A stretch of DNA of 50,123 nt from Bacteroidota bacterium. GTDB taxonomy: Bacteria > Bacteroidota > Bacteroidia > JABDFU01. The notes under the pieces were generated by a model. It was not told where the DNA came from. It ran no database searches and saw nothing but the letters and a program-made list of their open reading frames with translations. Location: NCBI GenBank assembly GCA_013286385.1, contig JABDFU010000010.1, positions 11,306 to 61,428 of the forward strand, in the 5' to 3' direction. The position numbers and the translations under genes are program-made. Positions within the stretch are counted from its first letter, which is position 1, and each line of letters starts with the position of its first letter. Positions 1 to 9,570 of this stretch are shown one piece after another.

Positions 1-1790
1 ATGGTCCATTGCAGAACATAAGCTGTGCCTGCAGTTCCGCTGAAGGTTGTTGCGGGAGATGTGGCGTTTGCAAAAGATCCTCCTGCTCCGCTGACGATGG
101 TCCAGAGTCCGGTACCTATAACGGGTGTGTTGGCAGCAAGGGTTACTGTTGTGAGGCCGCAGGTAGCAGCGCCGGTTTGGTTGGGGCCTGCAACAGAAGC
201 TGTCGGCGCCTGGTTAAATGTTACGCTCATTGTACTGGATGATGGGGCACAGGGAGCGTTGGATATGGTCCAAGCCAGTACGTATGGAGTGCCGGCTGTA
301 CCGCTGAAGGTGGTTGCGGGAGATGTGGCGTTTGCAAAAGATCCACCTGTTCCGCTGACGATGGTCCAGAGTCCGGTTCCGATTACCGGCGTGTTGGCAG
401 CAAGGGTGACTGTTGTCAGTCCGCAGGTAGAAGCGCCGGTCTGGTTGGGACCTGCAACCGAAGTTGTCGGAATTTGATTAAACTTAATATTCACAGTACT
501 TGGAGAAGAACAAAGAAAATTCGATATGGTCCATTGCAGAACATAAGCTGTGCCTGCAGTTCCGCTGAAGGTTGTTGCGGGAGATGTGGCGTTTGCAAAA
601 GATCCTCCTGCTCCGCTGACGATGGTCCAGAGTCCGGTACCTATAACGGGTGTGTTGGCAGCCAGGGTTACTGTTGTGAGGCCACAGGTAGAAGCGCCGG
701 TTTGATTGGGGCCTGCCGCTGAAGCGGTCGGAGCCTGGTTAAAGGTTACGTTCATTGTACTTGATGATGGGGTGCATGGAGCGTTGGAGATGGTCCATTG
801 CAGAACGTAAGCAGTTCCGGCTGTACCACTAAAAGTTGTTGTGGGAGATGTAGCATTGGCAAAATATCCTCCTGCTCCGCTGACGATGGTCCAGAGTCCG
901 GTTCCTATAACGGGTGTGTTGGCAGCAAGAGTTACCGTAGTCAGTCCGCAGGTTACAGCTCCTGTCTGGTTTGGACCCGCTACAGAAGTTGTTGGTGCCA
1001 GGTTAAAGGTCACATTCATTGTGCTGGAAGAAGCCGGGCAGGGAGCATTCGAAATGGTCCATTGCAGAACATAAGCTGTGCCTGCAGTTCCGCTAAATGT
1101 AGTTGTAGGGAGATTTGCGTTTGCAAAAGATCCGCCAGTTCCGCTTACAATGGTCCAGAGTCCGGTTCCGACTGCCGGCGTATTGGCAGCAAGAGTTACT
1201 GTTGTCAGTCCGCAGGTAGAAGCACCGGTCTGATTGGGGCCGGCCACTGATGCAGTAGGTGCCTGGTTAAAGATCACGTTCATTGTGCTGGAGGAAGGTG
1301 CACAGGGAGCATTGGAAATGGTCCATTGCAGAACATATGCTGTTCCGGCTGTACCGCTGAAAGTTGTTGTGGGAGAGGAGGCGTTTGCAAAGGATCCTCC
1401 TGCTCCGCTGACGATGGTCCAGAGTCCGGTACCTATAACGGGTGTGTTGGCAGCAAGGGTTACTGTTGTGAGGCCGCAGGTAGAAGCGCTTGTTTGGTTG
1501 GGTCCTGCCACTGATGCAGTAGGTGCCTGGTTAAAGGTCACATTCATTGTGCTGGATGATGGGGTGCAGGGCGCATTGGATATGGTCCAGGCCAGTACGT
1601 ATGGAGTGCCGGCTGCACCGCTGAATGTTGTTGTGGGTGAAGAGGCGTTTGCAAAAGATCCTCCTGCTCCGCTGACGATGGTCCAAAGTCCTGTGCCAAC
1701 GGCTGGAGTATTCCCGGCAAGCGTTACCATAGTCAGTCCGCAGGTTGCAGCGTTTATTTGATTAGGACCTGCTGCAGAAGTAGTGGGGGG
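1..1790 (-). repeat. Seven tandem 264-bp coding repeats
   Basis: A landmark in the unit recurs at 96, 360, 621, 885, 1149, 1413 and 1677, giving spacings of 261 or 264 bp (87-88 codons). Copies are nearly identical at nucleotide level and stay in the minus-strand frame. The array runs off the left edge. Two older, diverged copies lie at about 4290-4800 in the same gene. The conserved core of the unit is GPNQT..STCG....LA.NTP..GTGLWTIVSG, a PKD/Ig-like module common in Bacteroidota adhesins. Confidence 0.92.
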
Positions 1791-4700
1791 TGGTGTTATT
1801 GTTATTGTTACTGCTGTTCTGCTGGTACTTGTACATCCCAAAGCTGTTGTTGCATCTACATAATAGGTGGTTGTGGATGAAAGCGCAGGAGTTGTGAAAC
1901 TTGCTCCCGTACCCTGTAAAGTTCCGCCGGTTGGAGCATCATACCAGTTGTAAGTTCCCCCGGGTGCTGTTGCAGTTACTGTTGCAGTGCTGCCCGAACA
2001 TACAGGAGTTGTGCCTGAAGCAGTCGAAGTGACCGGTGTTGGATTTACCGTAATGGTGACAAAATTGGGTCCGCCAAAGCAACTGCCACTCAGTGCGGTA
2101 ACGGTATAAGTGGTAGTGACTGTCGGTGTTGCAACCGGATTGGCAATTGAAGCGTTGCTTAAACTGCCAGAAGGAGACCAATTGTAAGTGGCATCAGCCG
2201 GTCCGGTAGGACTTCCGCCGAGGGTGATGCTTTGTCCGCTGCAGATCGTTGCGTTGGCTCCGGGCTTTAGTGTAAATGCGGAAGGCCGGTGGGCGGGAAT
2301 CAATGTTGCATTCAGGTACATACGGCAGCCATTCAGATCGCCCAAGGACGTACTTGGATATTGGTGTCCGCCCAGGTAAAAAACGTTCGATCCTACTGAA
2401 TCCGGGTTTGAAAGGTGTATGCCGGCGGCAACAGCAGTATCGGCAATAGTCTGAGGATTGGTTGGTCTGCTTACTGCATAATACATTCCTGGATTGTACT
2501 TAGATCCTGCAAGCGGCCAAAAACCGGCAATCACCCCGTTCTCAGATTGCACTTGTCCCTGATACTGACAATAAGCCATATCCGGATTAAAATCAGTATT
2601 GGTTTCCTGCTCACTGTAGGTAACTCCTCCTGTTGTAAGGAAATGTCCTCCCCCGGGCTGGTGATTTTCATATAAGTCGATACCGGCGCACATGGCTAAA
2701 AAGTTTCCTCCTTCGGCCACGAACGTCATTACATTTTCAACCGGTAATGTATTGGGGTTAGTGGCATACTCCCAATGGGCTTCAGAACAAAAGGTAAAGC
2801 AATCGGCAAGCCCTGTAAAGTTTGCTGCATCCTCTTCGACGAAATCTGTAATTTTTGCAGAATCCAGCATTGCTATCTGGATGGGCGCATTTCCTCCATT
2901 ATTAAATACCGCAATCTTCGGACGCCCCTGCAAAGTATACCTCAGATCCACATTCTGATTTGCTGTTAACTGGTAAACGGCTACCTGCCACTGCGAAAAG
3001 GCCTGTATTACCTGGGTGGCTGTTTTTTCCCCCGGGTAATAAGGTTGGTTTACCCAGGTGCTGTCAATGATAAATTCCCCCGCTTTAAAATACTGGAGGC
3101 TGGCTGCAGTGGCACCAGGATAGACTCTTGTAACAACCGCACTGAAGTCGCTGCTGTCTTTCAGTTTACCCGATTTGATGATCCATTTAACAGGGATATC
3201 GTTCTGCAGAAGCGAATGTATCAGACCATAAGCTTTTAAATTAAAGACATTCCCTCCGAATAAATTCTGATGACCGTTATCCATGGGAATAACGAGGGAA
3301 CCCTGAGTAACGGTTTGAATATTTGATGTAGGGATGGGTACATCAGGAGAGGAGGGACAGGTTGTGGAAACAAGTGTACGAAATCCAGTCGGGTTGGGAT
3401 TTGTCATATTGGTTTCGGTGACTCCGTTAAAAACAAAAGAGGTCATGGAAGCATCCAATCCATTTCCGGCAGTAGCAGTAGCAGGCACATTGTAAGACAA
3501 ATAAAAGTAATACGTCCCGGCGCCAAGTTCGAGGTCCACAGATCCGTTTATGGTAAATGCGCCATTGGGATTTGCAGCAGAACCGAAAAAATTTGCGTAA
3601 TCATTACCTTGTGTCTGCCCGCCATAATAGAGATCTGCAGAAGTAATATTTGTCAATGGATTTTGGGAATACCCTGCATCTCCCACCGTGCTGAAGTTGA
3701 ATTGCGTGATGGCGGTTCCACAACCTTCGGCTCCGGTCACGGTTATCGCAATCTCCAGAATCGGATTGGAGGTATTGCTGCAATTGATGTTAATAGGAGC
3801 GGTGGTATATTGGTCCACGGCGCTTGATACGTAGGCGATATCGGGGCCTGCATAAAGTGCACCATATGACTCATAGGATTCCGGAATCGTAAGGCTGTCC
3901 TCCACCAGGAATGTACCGCCGGTGCGTGTTAAATTACCGCTTCCGGCTGCAGTAGCCTGCACCTCGAAGCCGGTATAAACAATCGTACATACGGTAGTTG
4001 TACTGGCAGTTGTGGAAAGTGTAGCAGTTATCGTTGTAGCAGTAATGGCCTGAGAAACGAGGTTAATACTGGCACCGGTAACTGAAACAGCACCAGCTGT
4101 TGTTTTAAAAGCAAATCCGGCAGGGAGGGTCAGTATGATTGTCTTATCGGTCTGGTTAGGGTTAAATTCATTTCCCACTGTTTCGTCCAGTGAAAAAGTA
4201 CTCAGCGTAGTAAAAGCAGTAGGATAGGTGGTACCGCAAAAGGAAACGGGAAGGAAAGGTGTGAGGTTATACGTTGGGGCATTATCGGTAATCGTCATAG
4301 TGGAGGTACTGGTACAACCGGTAGTGGCAAAGGTCGATGTCCAGGCTAGTGTGGTTGTTGAACCAATGACAAGACCCGTCACTCCGGATGTGGGAGAGGC
4401 CGGATTGGTTATGGTCGCTGATCCTGAAACAACTGACCAGAGTCCTGTACCGGTTGTAATTGTATTTCCTGCAAGCGTGGTTGTGGTCGTATTGGCAAGC
4501 GTTTGATTCGGCCCGGCAATCGCTACGGTTGGCCATTGATTCATGGTGATGTCTACCTGACTGGAAGAAGCCGGGCAATTCCCGTTTGATATTGTCCATT
4601 GAAGTACGTATGGTGTTCCGGCAGCGCCAGTGAAAGTGCTTGTGGGAGAAGAAGGAATTGCAAAAGAACCTCCTGCCCCGCTTACGACTGTCCAAAGACC

Positions 4701-5267
4701 GGTCCCTGCCGTCGGGGTATTTCCTGCAAGTGTTACTGTTGGTCCGCAGGTTGCAGAACTGGTCTGGCTGGGGCCTGCATTGGCTACAGTTGGCACTGCG
4801 TCTATGGTATAATCCGGGGCACTTTCAAACGTATTCGTTCCGCCACTGGTATTAGGCTCCGTCATGGTAACCTGGTAGGTTGTACCTGCCAGTCCTGTAT
4901 TTGTTACGCCATTGATAACAATGGTTAAGGCGTTACCATTTGCAACTGCGACCGGGGCATCAAAAGTAATAGTCGGGCTTGTATTTGACAGCAGAGTAAT
5001 GGCTGAACCATTAAAAGTGCCAGAAGTGAAAGCAGCCGTATTTGTTCCGGTAAAGGTGATGGTCACCAGGGCGTTTGCAGCCATAGCACCGTTATTGGTT
5101 GCTTTAAGGGTATAAGAGGAGGCTGTGCTTACGCAGTTATCGGATAAAGTAATGGAGGTCCAGGCTATGGTATGATTGGCTGAAAATAAGGCCTGCATAC
5201 CTGGAAAAAAGAAGACGAATAAGAAAAAAAAACTGATTTTGGTTCTGGCACGTATCGATCTTTTCAT
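1..5267 (-). CDS. Giant secreted repeat adhesin with amidotransferase-like domain (3' end outside window)
   Basis: The frame is open from ATG at 5267 to the left edge (1755 residues seen), so the C-terminus and any sorting domain are missing. Residues 1-31 form a signal peptide (basic start, Phe-rich core). Residues 32-155 are Ig-like, and 155-326 hold two diverged copies of a Gly/Thr-rich repeat (GTGLW.VVSG core). Residues 330-650 are beta-rich modules. Residues 655-990 form a distinct domain beginning MDNGHQN, with a FVAEGGNFLAMCAG segment like a GATase-type nucleophile elbow and a later YLGGH motif. Residues 1000-1160 are PKD/Ig-like, and from about 1165 there are seven nearly identical 88-residue repeats. 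Architecture and signal peptide suggest a T9SS-exported surface adhesin. This is family-level inference because the C-terminus is not visible. It is divergent from the beta-helix gene at 5442. Confidence 0.85.
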   Translation of the reverse strand, partial: MKRSIRARTKISFFFLFVFFFPGMQALFSANHTIAWTSITLSDNCVSTASSYTLKATNNGAMAANALVTITFTGTNTAAFTSGTFNGSAITLLSNTSPTITFDAPVAVANGNALTIVINGVTNTGLAGTTYQVTMTEPNTSGGTNTFESAPDYTIDAVPTVANAGPSQTSSATCGPTVTLAGNTPTAGTGLWTVVSGAGGSFAIPSSPTSTFTGAAGTPYVLQWTISNGNCPASSSQVDITMNQWPTVAIAGPNQTLANTTTTTLAGNTITTGTGLWSVVSGSATITNPASPTSGVTGLVIGSTTTLAWTSTFATTGCTSTSTMTITDNAPTYNLTPFLPVSFCGTTYPTAFTTLSTFSLDETVGNEFNPNQTDKTIILTLPAGFAFKTTAGAVSVTGASINLVSQAITATTITATLSTTASTTTVCTIVYTGFEVQATAAGSGNLTRTGGTFLVEDSLTIPESYESYGALYAGPDIAYVSSAVDQYTTAPININCSNTSNPILEIAITVTGAEGCGTAITQFNFSTVGDAGYSQNPLTNITSADLYYGGQTQGNDYANFFGSAANPNGAFTINGSVDLELGAGTYYFYLSYNVPATATAGNGLDASMTSFVFNGVTETNMTNPNPTGFRTLVSTTCPSSPDVPIPTSNIQTVTQGSLVIPMDNGHQNLFGGNVFNLKAYGLIHSLLQNDIPVKWIIKSGKLKDSSDFSAVVTRVYPGATAASLQYFKAGEFIIDSTWVNQPYYPGEKTATQVIQAFSQWQVAVYQLTANQNVDLRYTLQGRPKIAVFNNGGNAPIQIAMLDSAKITDFVEEDAANFTGLADCFTFCSEAHWEYATNPNTLPVENVMTFVAEGGNFLAMCAGIDLYENHQPGGGHFLTTGGVTYSEQETNTDFNPDMAYCQYQGQVQSENGVIAGFWPLAGSKYNPGMYYAVSRPTNPQTIADTAVAAGIHLSNPDSVGSNVFYLGGHQYPSTSLGDLNGCRMYLNATLIPAHRPSAFTLKPGANATICSGQSITLGGSPTGPADATYNWSPSGSLSNASIANPVATPTVTTTYTVTALSGSCFGGPNFVTITVNPTPVTSTASGTTPVCSGSTATVTATAPGGTYNWYDAPTGGTLQGTGASFTTPALSSTTTYYVDATTALGCTSTSRTAVTITITPPPTTSAAGPNQINAATCGLTMVTLAGNTPAVGTGLWTIVSGAGGSFANASSPTTTFSGAAGTPYVLAWTISNAPCTPSSSTMNVTFNQAPTASVAGPNQTSASTCGLTTVTLAANTPVIGTGLWTIVSGAGGSFANASSPTTTFSGTAGTAYVLQWTISNAPCAPSSSTMNVIFNQAPTASVAGPNQTGASTCGLTTVTLAANTPAVGTGLWTIVSGTGGSFANANLPTTTFSGTAGTAYVLQWTISNAPCPASSSTMNVTFNLAPTTSVAGPNQTGAVTCGLTTVTLAANTPVIGTGLWTIVSGAGGYFANATSPTTTFSGTAGTAYVLQWTISNAPCTPSSSTMNVTFNQAPTASAAGPNQTGASTCGLTTVTLAANTPVIGTGLWTIVSGAGGSFANATSPATTFSGTAGTAYVLQWTISNFLCSSPSTVNIKFNQIPTTSVAGPNQTGASTCGLTTVTLAANTPVIGTGLWTIVSGTGGSFANATSPATTFSGTAGTPYVLAWTISNAPCAPSSSTMSVTFNQAPTASVAGPNQTGAATCGLTTVTLAANTPVIGTGLWTIVSGAGGSFANATSPATTFSGTAGTAYVLQWT

Positions 5268-5441
5268 GGTCCCTCCCCTCTTAAACTCCTCAAAAACCCT
5301 GTGATCTGTCAAATAACTATCTCTTCTACGTTTAAAGCAATCTTGGGGTTACAGAAATTTTCGGGGATTCAGGTTAAGGTTTCGTTAAAAACAGAACATT
5401 TACTAAATTGGTACTATAAAATAGTTGCATAAATTAGTCCT

Positions 5442-8400
5442 GTGAAAAATTTGCCACGAATAATCGGATTCCTTTTTTTAATTGCAGCAACAAACAGTTG
5501 TTTCCCGCAAACTATAAATTTTACACAAACAGGCGAAGAGTTTTCAGGGCCTTTTCCCAGCTGGAAAAATGTGAAGACAGTTTTCGGCGCCAAAGGGGAT
5601 GGAGTGACCGATGATGCTCCGGCTATCAATGCAGCCATGGCGGCCCTTCACACTCCTGCTTATGCCTCATCGGACAGTTTTAATGTGCTGTACTTCCCGG
5701 CTGGCACTTACCTTATTAAAGATTCTTTGTACAACGTGCAAAATGGTTATGGTTATGACGGAATGGCTATTATAGGCGAGGATCCTGCAACCACTATTAT
5801 TTCCTGGGGCGGACCCTCCCTGGATAATGCAGGAAGCACAGGTGCTGCTATGTTCAATCTTTGCGGCTGGTACCTGAGAATAAGCCGGCTTACGTTTGAA
5901 GGGAACAACAATGCTTACAGGGGCATTGTAAAATCAGGCGGATTTTCCACCAACAATGAGTTCAGCGATCTGGTTTTTAAGGATTTTAAAACCGGTATCG
6001 GTTTGGATTTCAGTTCAACAACCGGGCCGGGCCAGGCTGAAGATGCCGTTCTCCGCTGTTCTTTTATCAATTGTTCCACAGGGGTTCTTTCCTGTAACTG
6101 GAACAGCCTGGATGAATGGATCTGGTGGTGCTATTTTCAGGATTGTAACTTTGCTATCAATCAGTGTACCGGATATTTTCAGATTTACAACAATGTTTTT
6201 CTGCGTTCAAAAATTACGGATATCAGCGGTTCTCCTTATAAAAGCGCTATTGTAAACAATACTTCGTTTAATTCGAAGTGTTTTTTCTCCGGAACAGGAG
6301 CTTATATCAGAGGAAACAAGATCTACAGCAATGTGGATTCATTTTATACTTCTTCGGGTGCGAATACCGTGTTACTGGACAATCTTTTCCGTGTCAGCAG
6401 GGATTCTCTGGCAACCACGCGAACAGCAACTGACAATATGTTTATCGGGAATACTTTTTCAATGTTGAATTCCCAATGGTCTAAATGGCCTTTTCAACCC
6501 TCGTTTGATCCCCGTGACCATGGATTGGGAGCAAGTGCGGTATTCAATAAACAGATTGAAAAGGCGATTGATGGAAATCCCGCAACCAGTTTTGAAACGG
6601 ATGTTTCTCCTTTTGGTATTAAATGGAATTGTCCCATGGGTACCCAACGGGCGGCTGTTAAATATACTGTTTCGGCTCCGCTGAGCAGCGGAGGAACTTC
6701 TCCTTTGAATTTTCAACTGCTGGGATCGAACAACTGGGGGTATAACTGGGAAGTACTTGACCAGGAGTCCGGTCAGAATTATACAGGAGGAGGCAATCCG
6801 AATACCTATCCTTTGAAAAACAAGACTGCTTACAGCATGTACGAATTACTTGCTTTGGATTCCTGGCTGAACAGTGTGAGTGGCGGACGATCGATTGTCA
6901 ATTCAGAGGCGCAGGCCGGGACGTTTTGCGAGAAAATAGTTTTGCCGGCTGCCGCATTCCCCAGAAATGTTTTTCAGAATCTTACTGTTTACCCGGACAC
7001 TTCCTATGTGGCATCGGGATGGATGAAAGATTCTGTCATTACTACTTCGGCGTATTTTATCATACTCTGGTACAATACCCCGGTACCTCCCGTTTATACG
7101 ACGGGCTGGCCCACCGCCTTTGTAAAGGCGGATACGATAGGAATAAGTACGGGAACCCAGGGCTGGACCTTTTATAGGAAAACGATAACAGCTCCTGCTG
7201 ATGCCTTAAGCGCCCAATTTTATCTGGCCGGAACGACCACTGCCAGCAGCAACGGGACCGTATGGTTTGACAGTTTTTCCTTCAGCAGCTCAAAGACTCC
7301 GTCAACAAATCTGCTGAACGATCCCGGTTTTGAGCAAGGCCTGAACCCTTCTGCATTTGAAGTAAATGAATTTACATTGCTGGATTCAACGGGAAGCGAT
7401 CTGACCAAGGACCCCAATGGTTTTGTATCAGGGGCCGACGAAATCTGGGGAGATTTTTATGCCCTGGATAATCAGGTTCTGGATACTACAGTCATTCCAT
7501 TTCCCAGTTCAGTATCTCTTCCGGCAACGCCTCAGAACCTGAACCGTAAAATTTTCGAAGTTGTTAAAGGAACCGGAAATGATGCACTGGAGATACAGTC
7601 TAAAATTGATTCGGCGGCATTGCTGGGACTGGGCAATAAGCCTGTTGTGCATATACCTTACGGTCAATACAGCATAAAAACCACGATTACGGTTCCATCG
7701 GCAAGCGATATGCAGATTATTGGCGACGGCTTGGGGACTGGTACAACGACCTCATTGGTCTGGGCCGGAAATGAGGCAGGACCGCTGTTTCTTTGCCAGG
7801 GACCCAGTAGAATTACGCTCAAGGATTTTTTACTGCAAGTGCCTTATACCTCTTATGTGAATACTCAGGCGCTGGTTATAGACAACGGGGATCAGGCCGG
7901 AGGACGAATTTACGGGATGCACTTTTATGCCGGGGGGCCTCAGTGGACGCAGCCCTGCGATATCGGACTTTTGATAAACGGAGTTGAAAACAGCGATGTG
8001 AGTATGTTCTGTTCGTTTCCCGGATTTGGCACTACAGCTATGGTTCAGGCAAACGGCGGACCTGTATTGTCTTCGGGAGGAACAACTAACGGGCAAATTT
8101 CGTGGCTTGCAGGCGCTACCGGGTCGAGTCAGAACTTATTCAACGTATTTAATGGAGGAAGAATTGACGCAGAAGGAATGTGGAATGAAGGCGGGATACC
8201 TACCCGTACAAGCGGGTTGCTGAATCTTAGCAATACCAGCGGATCTGTGTCAGTGGCCTGCATGTCCTGGAATCTGGACATTACCGAGCCCATGGTAAAT
8301 ACAGACAATTTCAACGGCAATCTGACCCTGATGCTGAATCACTTCAATCAATCTCCTCAGGCCTTTATTCCGCTTACCGGAAATGGTGCGGATCTGAATG

Positions 8401-9014
8401 TTTTGTGCGCTTACAACGACTGGGGACAAAGCAATACCATTGGAGGTACAACGGATTCGACCTGGCAGGACCTGACTTCTCCTGCTGCGAATGCCGCCTT
8501 TATTGATAATACAGGAATAAACGGGTTTCCGTATGAGGATGTGGTCGGCAAGGTGCATTATGTAAGAGCTGACAGTACGTCGCTTCTGAATTCACTTGCA
8601 CAGTTGAGGGCTGTCCGCACAAACCCTCCTAATGATATGGTATCCGGGGTTACAGACCTAAAGCTTTTCAGGGTGGCTGCATGGGGAGCCCAGGGAGTCG
8701 GAGCAACATTTAACGGGGAAGGCAGTGCTACCGGAATCAGCACTGTTGCAGCCAAAAAATCGGGAGTTGTTTCGCTTTATCCTACACTGGTTAGTCAGAA
8801 CTATATGGTAAGTTATAGTTTGCCTCAGTCTTCAACAACGTATGTAACGGTATTCGATGTGTATGGAAAACAGCTTTCGGAGACCAAAATGGATGATGTG
8901 TCAGGTAATCACCTGCTGAGTTTTTCAGCAACGGAATTGATTTCGGGATCCTATTATTTGCGGGTTCAGTCGGGGTTAATCAATGAGACCAAAAAATTTA
9001 TAGTGATTCACTAG
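5442..9014 (+). CDS. T9SS-secreted double beta-helix (pectate lyase-like) protein
   Basis: This 1190-residue protein starts at GTG (5442) followed by MKNLPRIIGFLF, giving a signal peptide ending near residue 24. Residues 40-350 are a Pectate_lyase_3-type right-handed beta-helix (AKGDGVTDDAPAINAAM, then YFPAGTYLI). Residues 360-460 resemble an F5/8C-like module (AIDGNPATSFETD) and 470-640 a carbohydrate-binding jelly roll ending in FDSFSF. Residues 690-1090 form a second beta-helix (GTGNDALEIQSKID, IPYGQYSI). Residues 1105-1190 are a T9SS type A sorting domain (SLYPTLVSQNY, VFDVYGKQL, GSYYLRVQ). It is probably exported and anchored or released by T9SS to act on a surface or extracellular polysaccharide. 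Substrate and lyase activity cannot be told. The thioredoxin gene starts directly after its stop codon, so they are probably cotranscribed. Confidence 0.9.
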   Translation: MKNLPRIIGFLFLIAATNSCFPQTINFTQTGEEFSGPFPSWKNVKTVFGAKGDGVTDDAPAINAAMAALHTPAYASSDSFNVLYFPAGTYLIKDSLYNVQNGYGYDGMAIIGEDPATTIISWGGPSLDNAGSTGAAMFNLCGWYLRISRLTFEGNNNAYRGIVKSGGFSTNNEFSDLVFKDFKTGIGLDFSSTTGPGQAEDAVLRCSFINCSTGVLSCNWNSLDEWIWWCYFQDCNFAINQCTGYFQIYNNVFLRSKITDISGSPYKSAIVNNTSFNSKCFFSGTGAYIRGNKIYSNVDSFYTSSGANTVLLDNLFRVSRDSLATTRTATDNMFIGNTFSMLNSQWSKWPFQPSFDPRDHGLGASAVFNKQIEKAIDGNPATSFETDVSPFGIKWNCPMGTQRAAVKYTVSAPLSSGGTSPLNFQLLGSNNWGYNWEVLDQESGQNYTGGGNPNTYPLKNKTAYSMYELLALDSWLNSVSGGRSIVNSEAQAGTFCEKIVLPAAAFPRNVFQNLTVYPDTSYVASGWMKDSVITTSAYFIILWYNTPVPPVYTTGWPTAFVKADTIGISTGTQGWTFYRKTITAPADALSAQFYLAGTTTASSNGTVWFDSFSFSSSKTPSTNLLNDPGFEQGLNPSAFEVNEFTLLDSTGSDLTKDPNGFVSGADEIWGDFYALDNQVLDTTVIPFPSSVSLPATPQNLNRKIFEVVKGTGNDALEIQSKIDSAALLGLGNKPVVHIPYGQYSIKTTITVPSASDMQIIGDGLGTGTTTSLVWAGNEAGPLFLCQGPSRITLKDFLLQVPYTSYVNTQALVIDNGDQAGGRIYGMHFYAGGPQWTQPCDIGLLINGVENSDVSMFCSFPGFGTTAMVQANGGPVLSSGGTTNGQISWLAGATGSSQNLFNVFNGGRIDAEGMWNEGGIPTRTSGLLNLSNTSGSVSVACMSWNLDITEPMVNTDNFNGNLTLMLNHFNQSPQAFIPLTGNGADLNVLCAYNDWGQSNTIGGTTDSTWQDLTSPAANAAFIDNTGINGFPYEDVVGKVHYVRADSTSLLNSLAQLRAVRTNPPNDMVSGVTDLKLFRVAAWGAQGVGATFNGEGSATGISTVAAKKSGVVSLYPTLVSQNYMVSYSLPQSSTTYVTVFDVYGKQLSETKMDDVSGNHLLSFSATELISGSYYLRVQSGLINETKKFIVIH

Positions 9015-9512
9015 ATGATGAAATTGAAAAAAGCTATTTTTTTCGTTTGTTTGTTTGTTGTCTTTGGACTTTTCAAGTCTCAGGCCCAGACTTTTGCGGT
9101 CATTAAATTTTCTCAACTGAAGGAGATGATGGAAAGGCGAAACGACACTACTTATGTTTTTAATTTTTGGGCAACCTGGTGCGGGCCCTGTGTGAAGGAG
9201 TTTCCTGACTTTCAAAAGCTCTCCAGAGCATATCAGAACAAGAAAATCAGATTTGTATTTATCAGCCTGGATTTTAAAAAAGATTTCGAAACGGTACTGC
9301 TTCCATTTCTTAAAAAGAATTATGTCATAGATGACGTTTTTTTGCTCGACGAACCTGATTACAACTCCTGGATCGATAAGGTGGAGAAATCCTGGATGGG
9401 GGATCTTCCCTCGACGCTGATCATCAATAACGGGCACCAGCTAAAGAAAATGTATCCGCATGAATTTACCTATGAGGAACTGGATGCTGTTCTTAAGCCA
9501 TTAGTAAAATGA
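9015..9512 (+). CDS. TlpA-like periplasmic thioredoxin
   Basis: A 165-residue protein with signal peptide 1-25 (hydrophobic FFVCLFVVFGLF, cleaved after SQAQ) and one thioredoxin fold. The redox motif is W55-C56-G-P-C59 in NFWATWCGPC. A cis-proline region follows at DLPSTLIINNG. It is likely a periplasmic thiol-disulfide oxidoreductase of the TlpA/ResA type. ATG follows the preceding stop with no gap. That could link it to disulfide handling of secreted proteins such as its neighbour, but this is inference. Confidence 0.9.
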   Translation: MMKLKKAIFFVCLFVVFGLFKSQAQTFAVIKFSQLKEMMERRNDTTYVFNFWATWCGPCVKEFPDFQKLSRAYQNKKIRFVFISLDFKKDFETVLLPFLKKNYVIDDVFLLDEPDYNSWIDKVEKSWMGDLPSTLIINNGHQLKKMYPHEFTYEELDAVLKPLVK

Positions 9513-9570
9513 GCGATTAGGGAGGAATTTTAAACGAATAATTAACTAAAAATTAAAAAAAGCAAACAAC

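Noticed and set aside
1-1761. Plus-strand ORFs over the repeats
   Set aside because: They are antisense to the minus-strand adhesin, with repeat-driven open frames and no family match.
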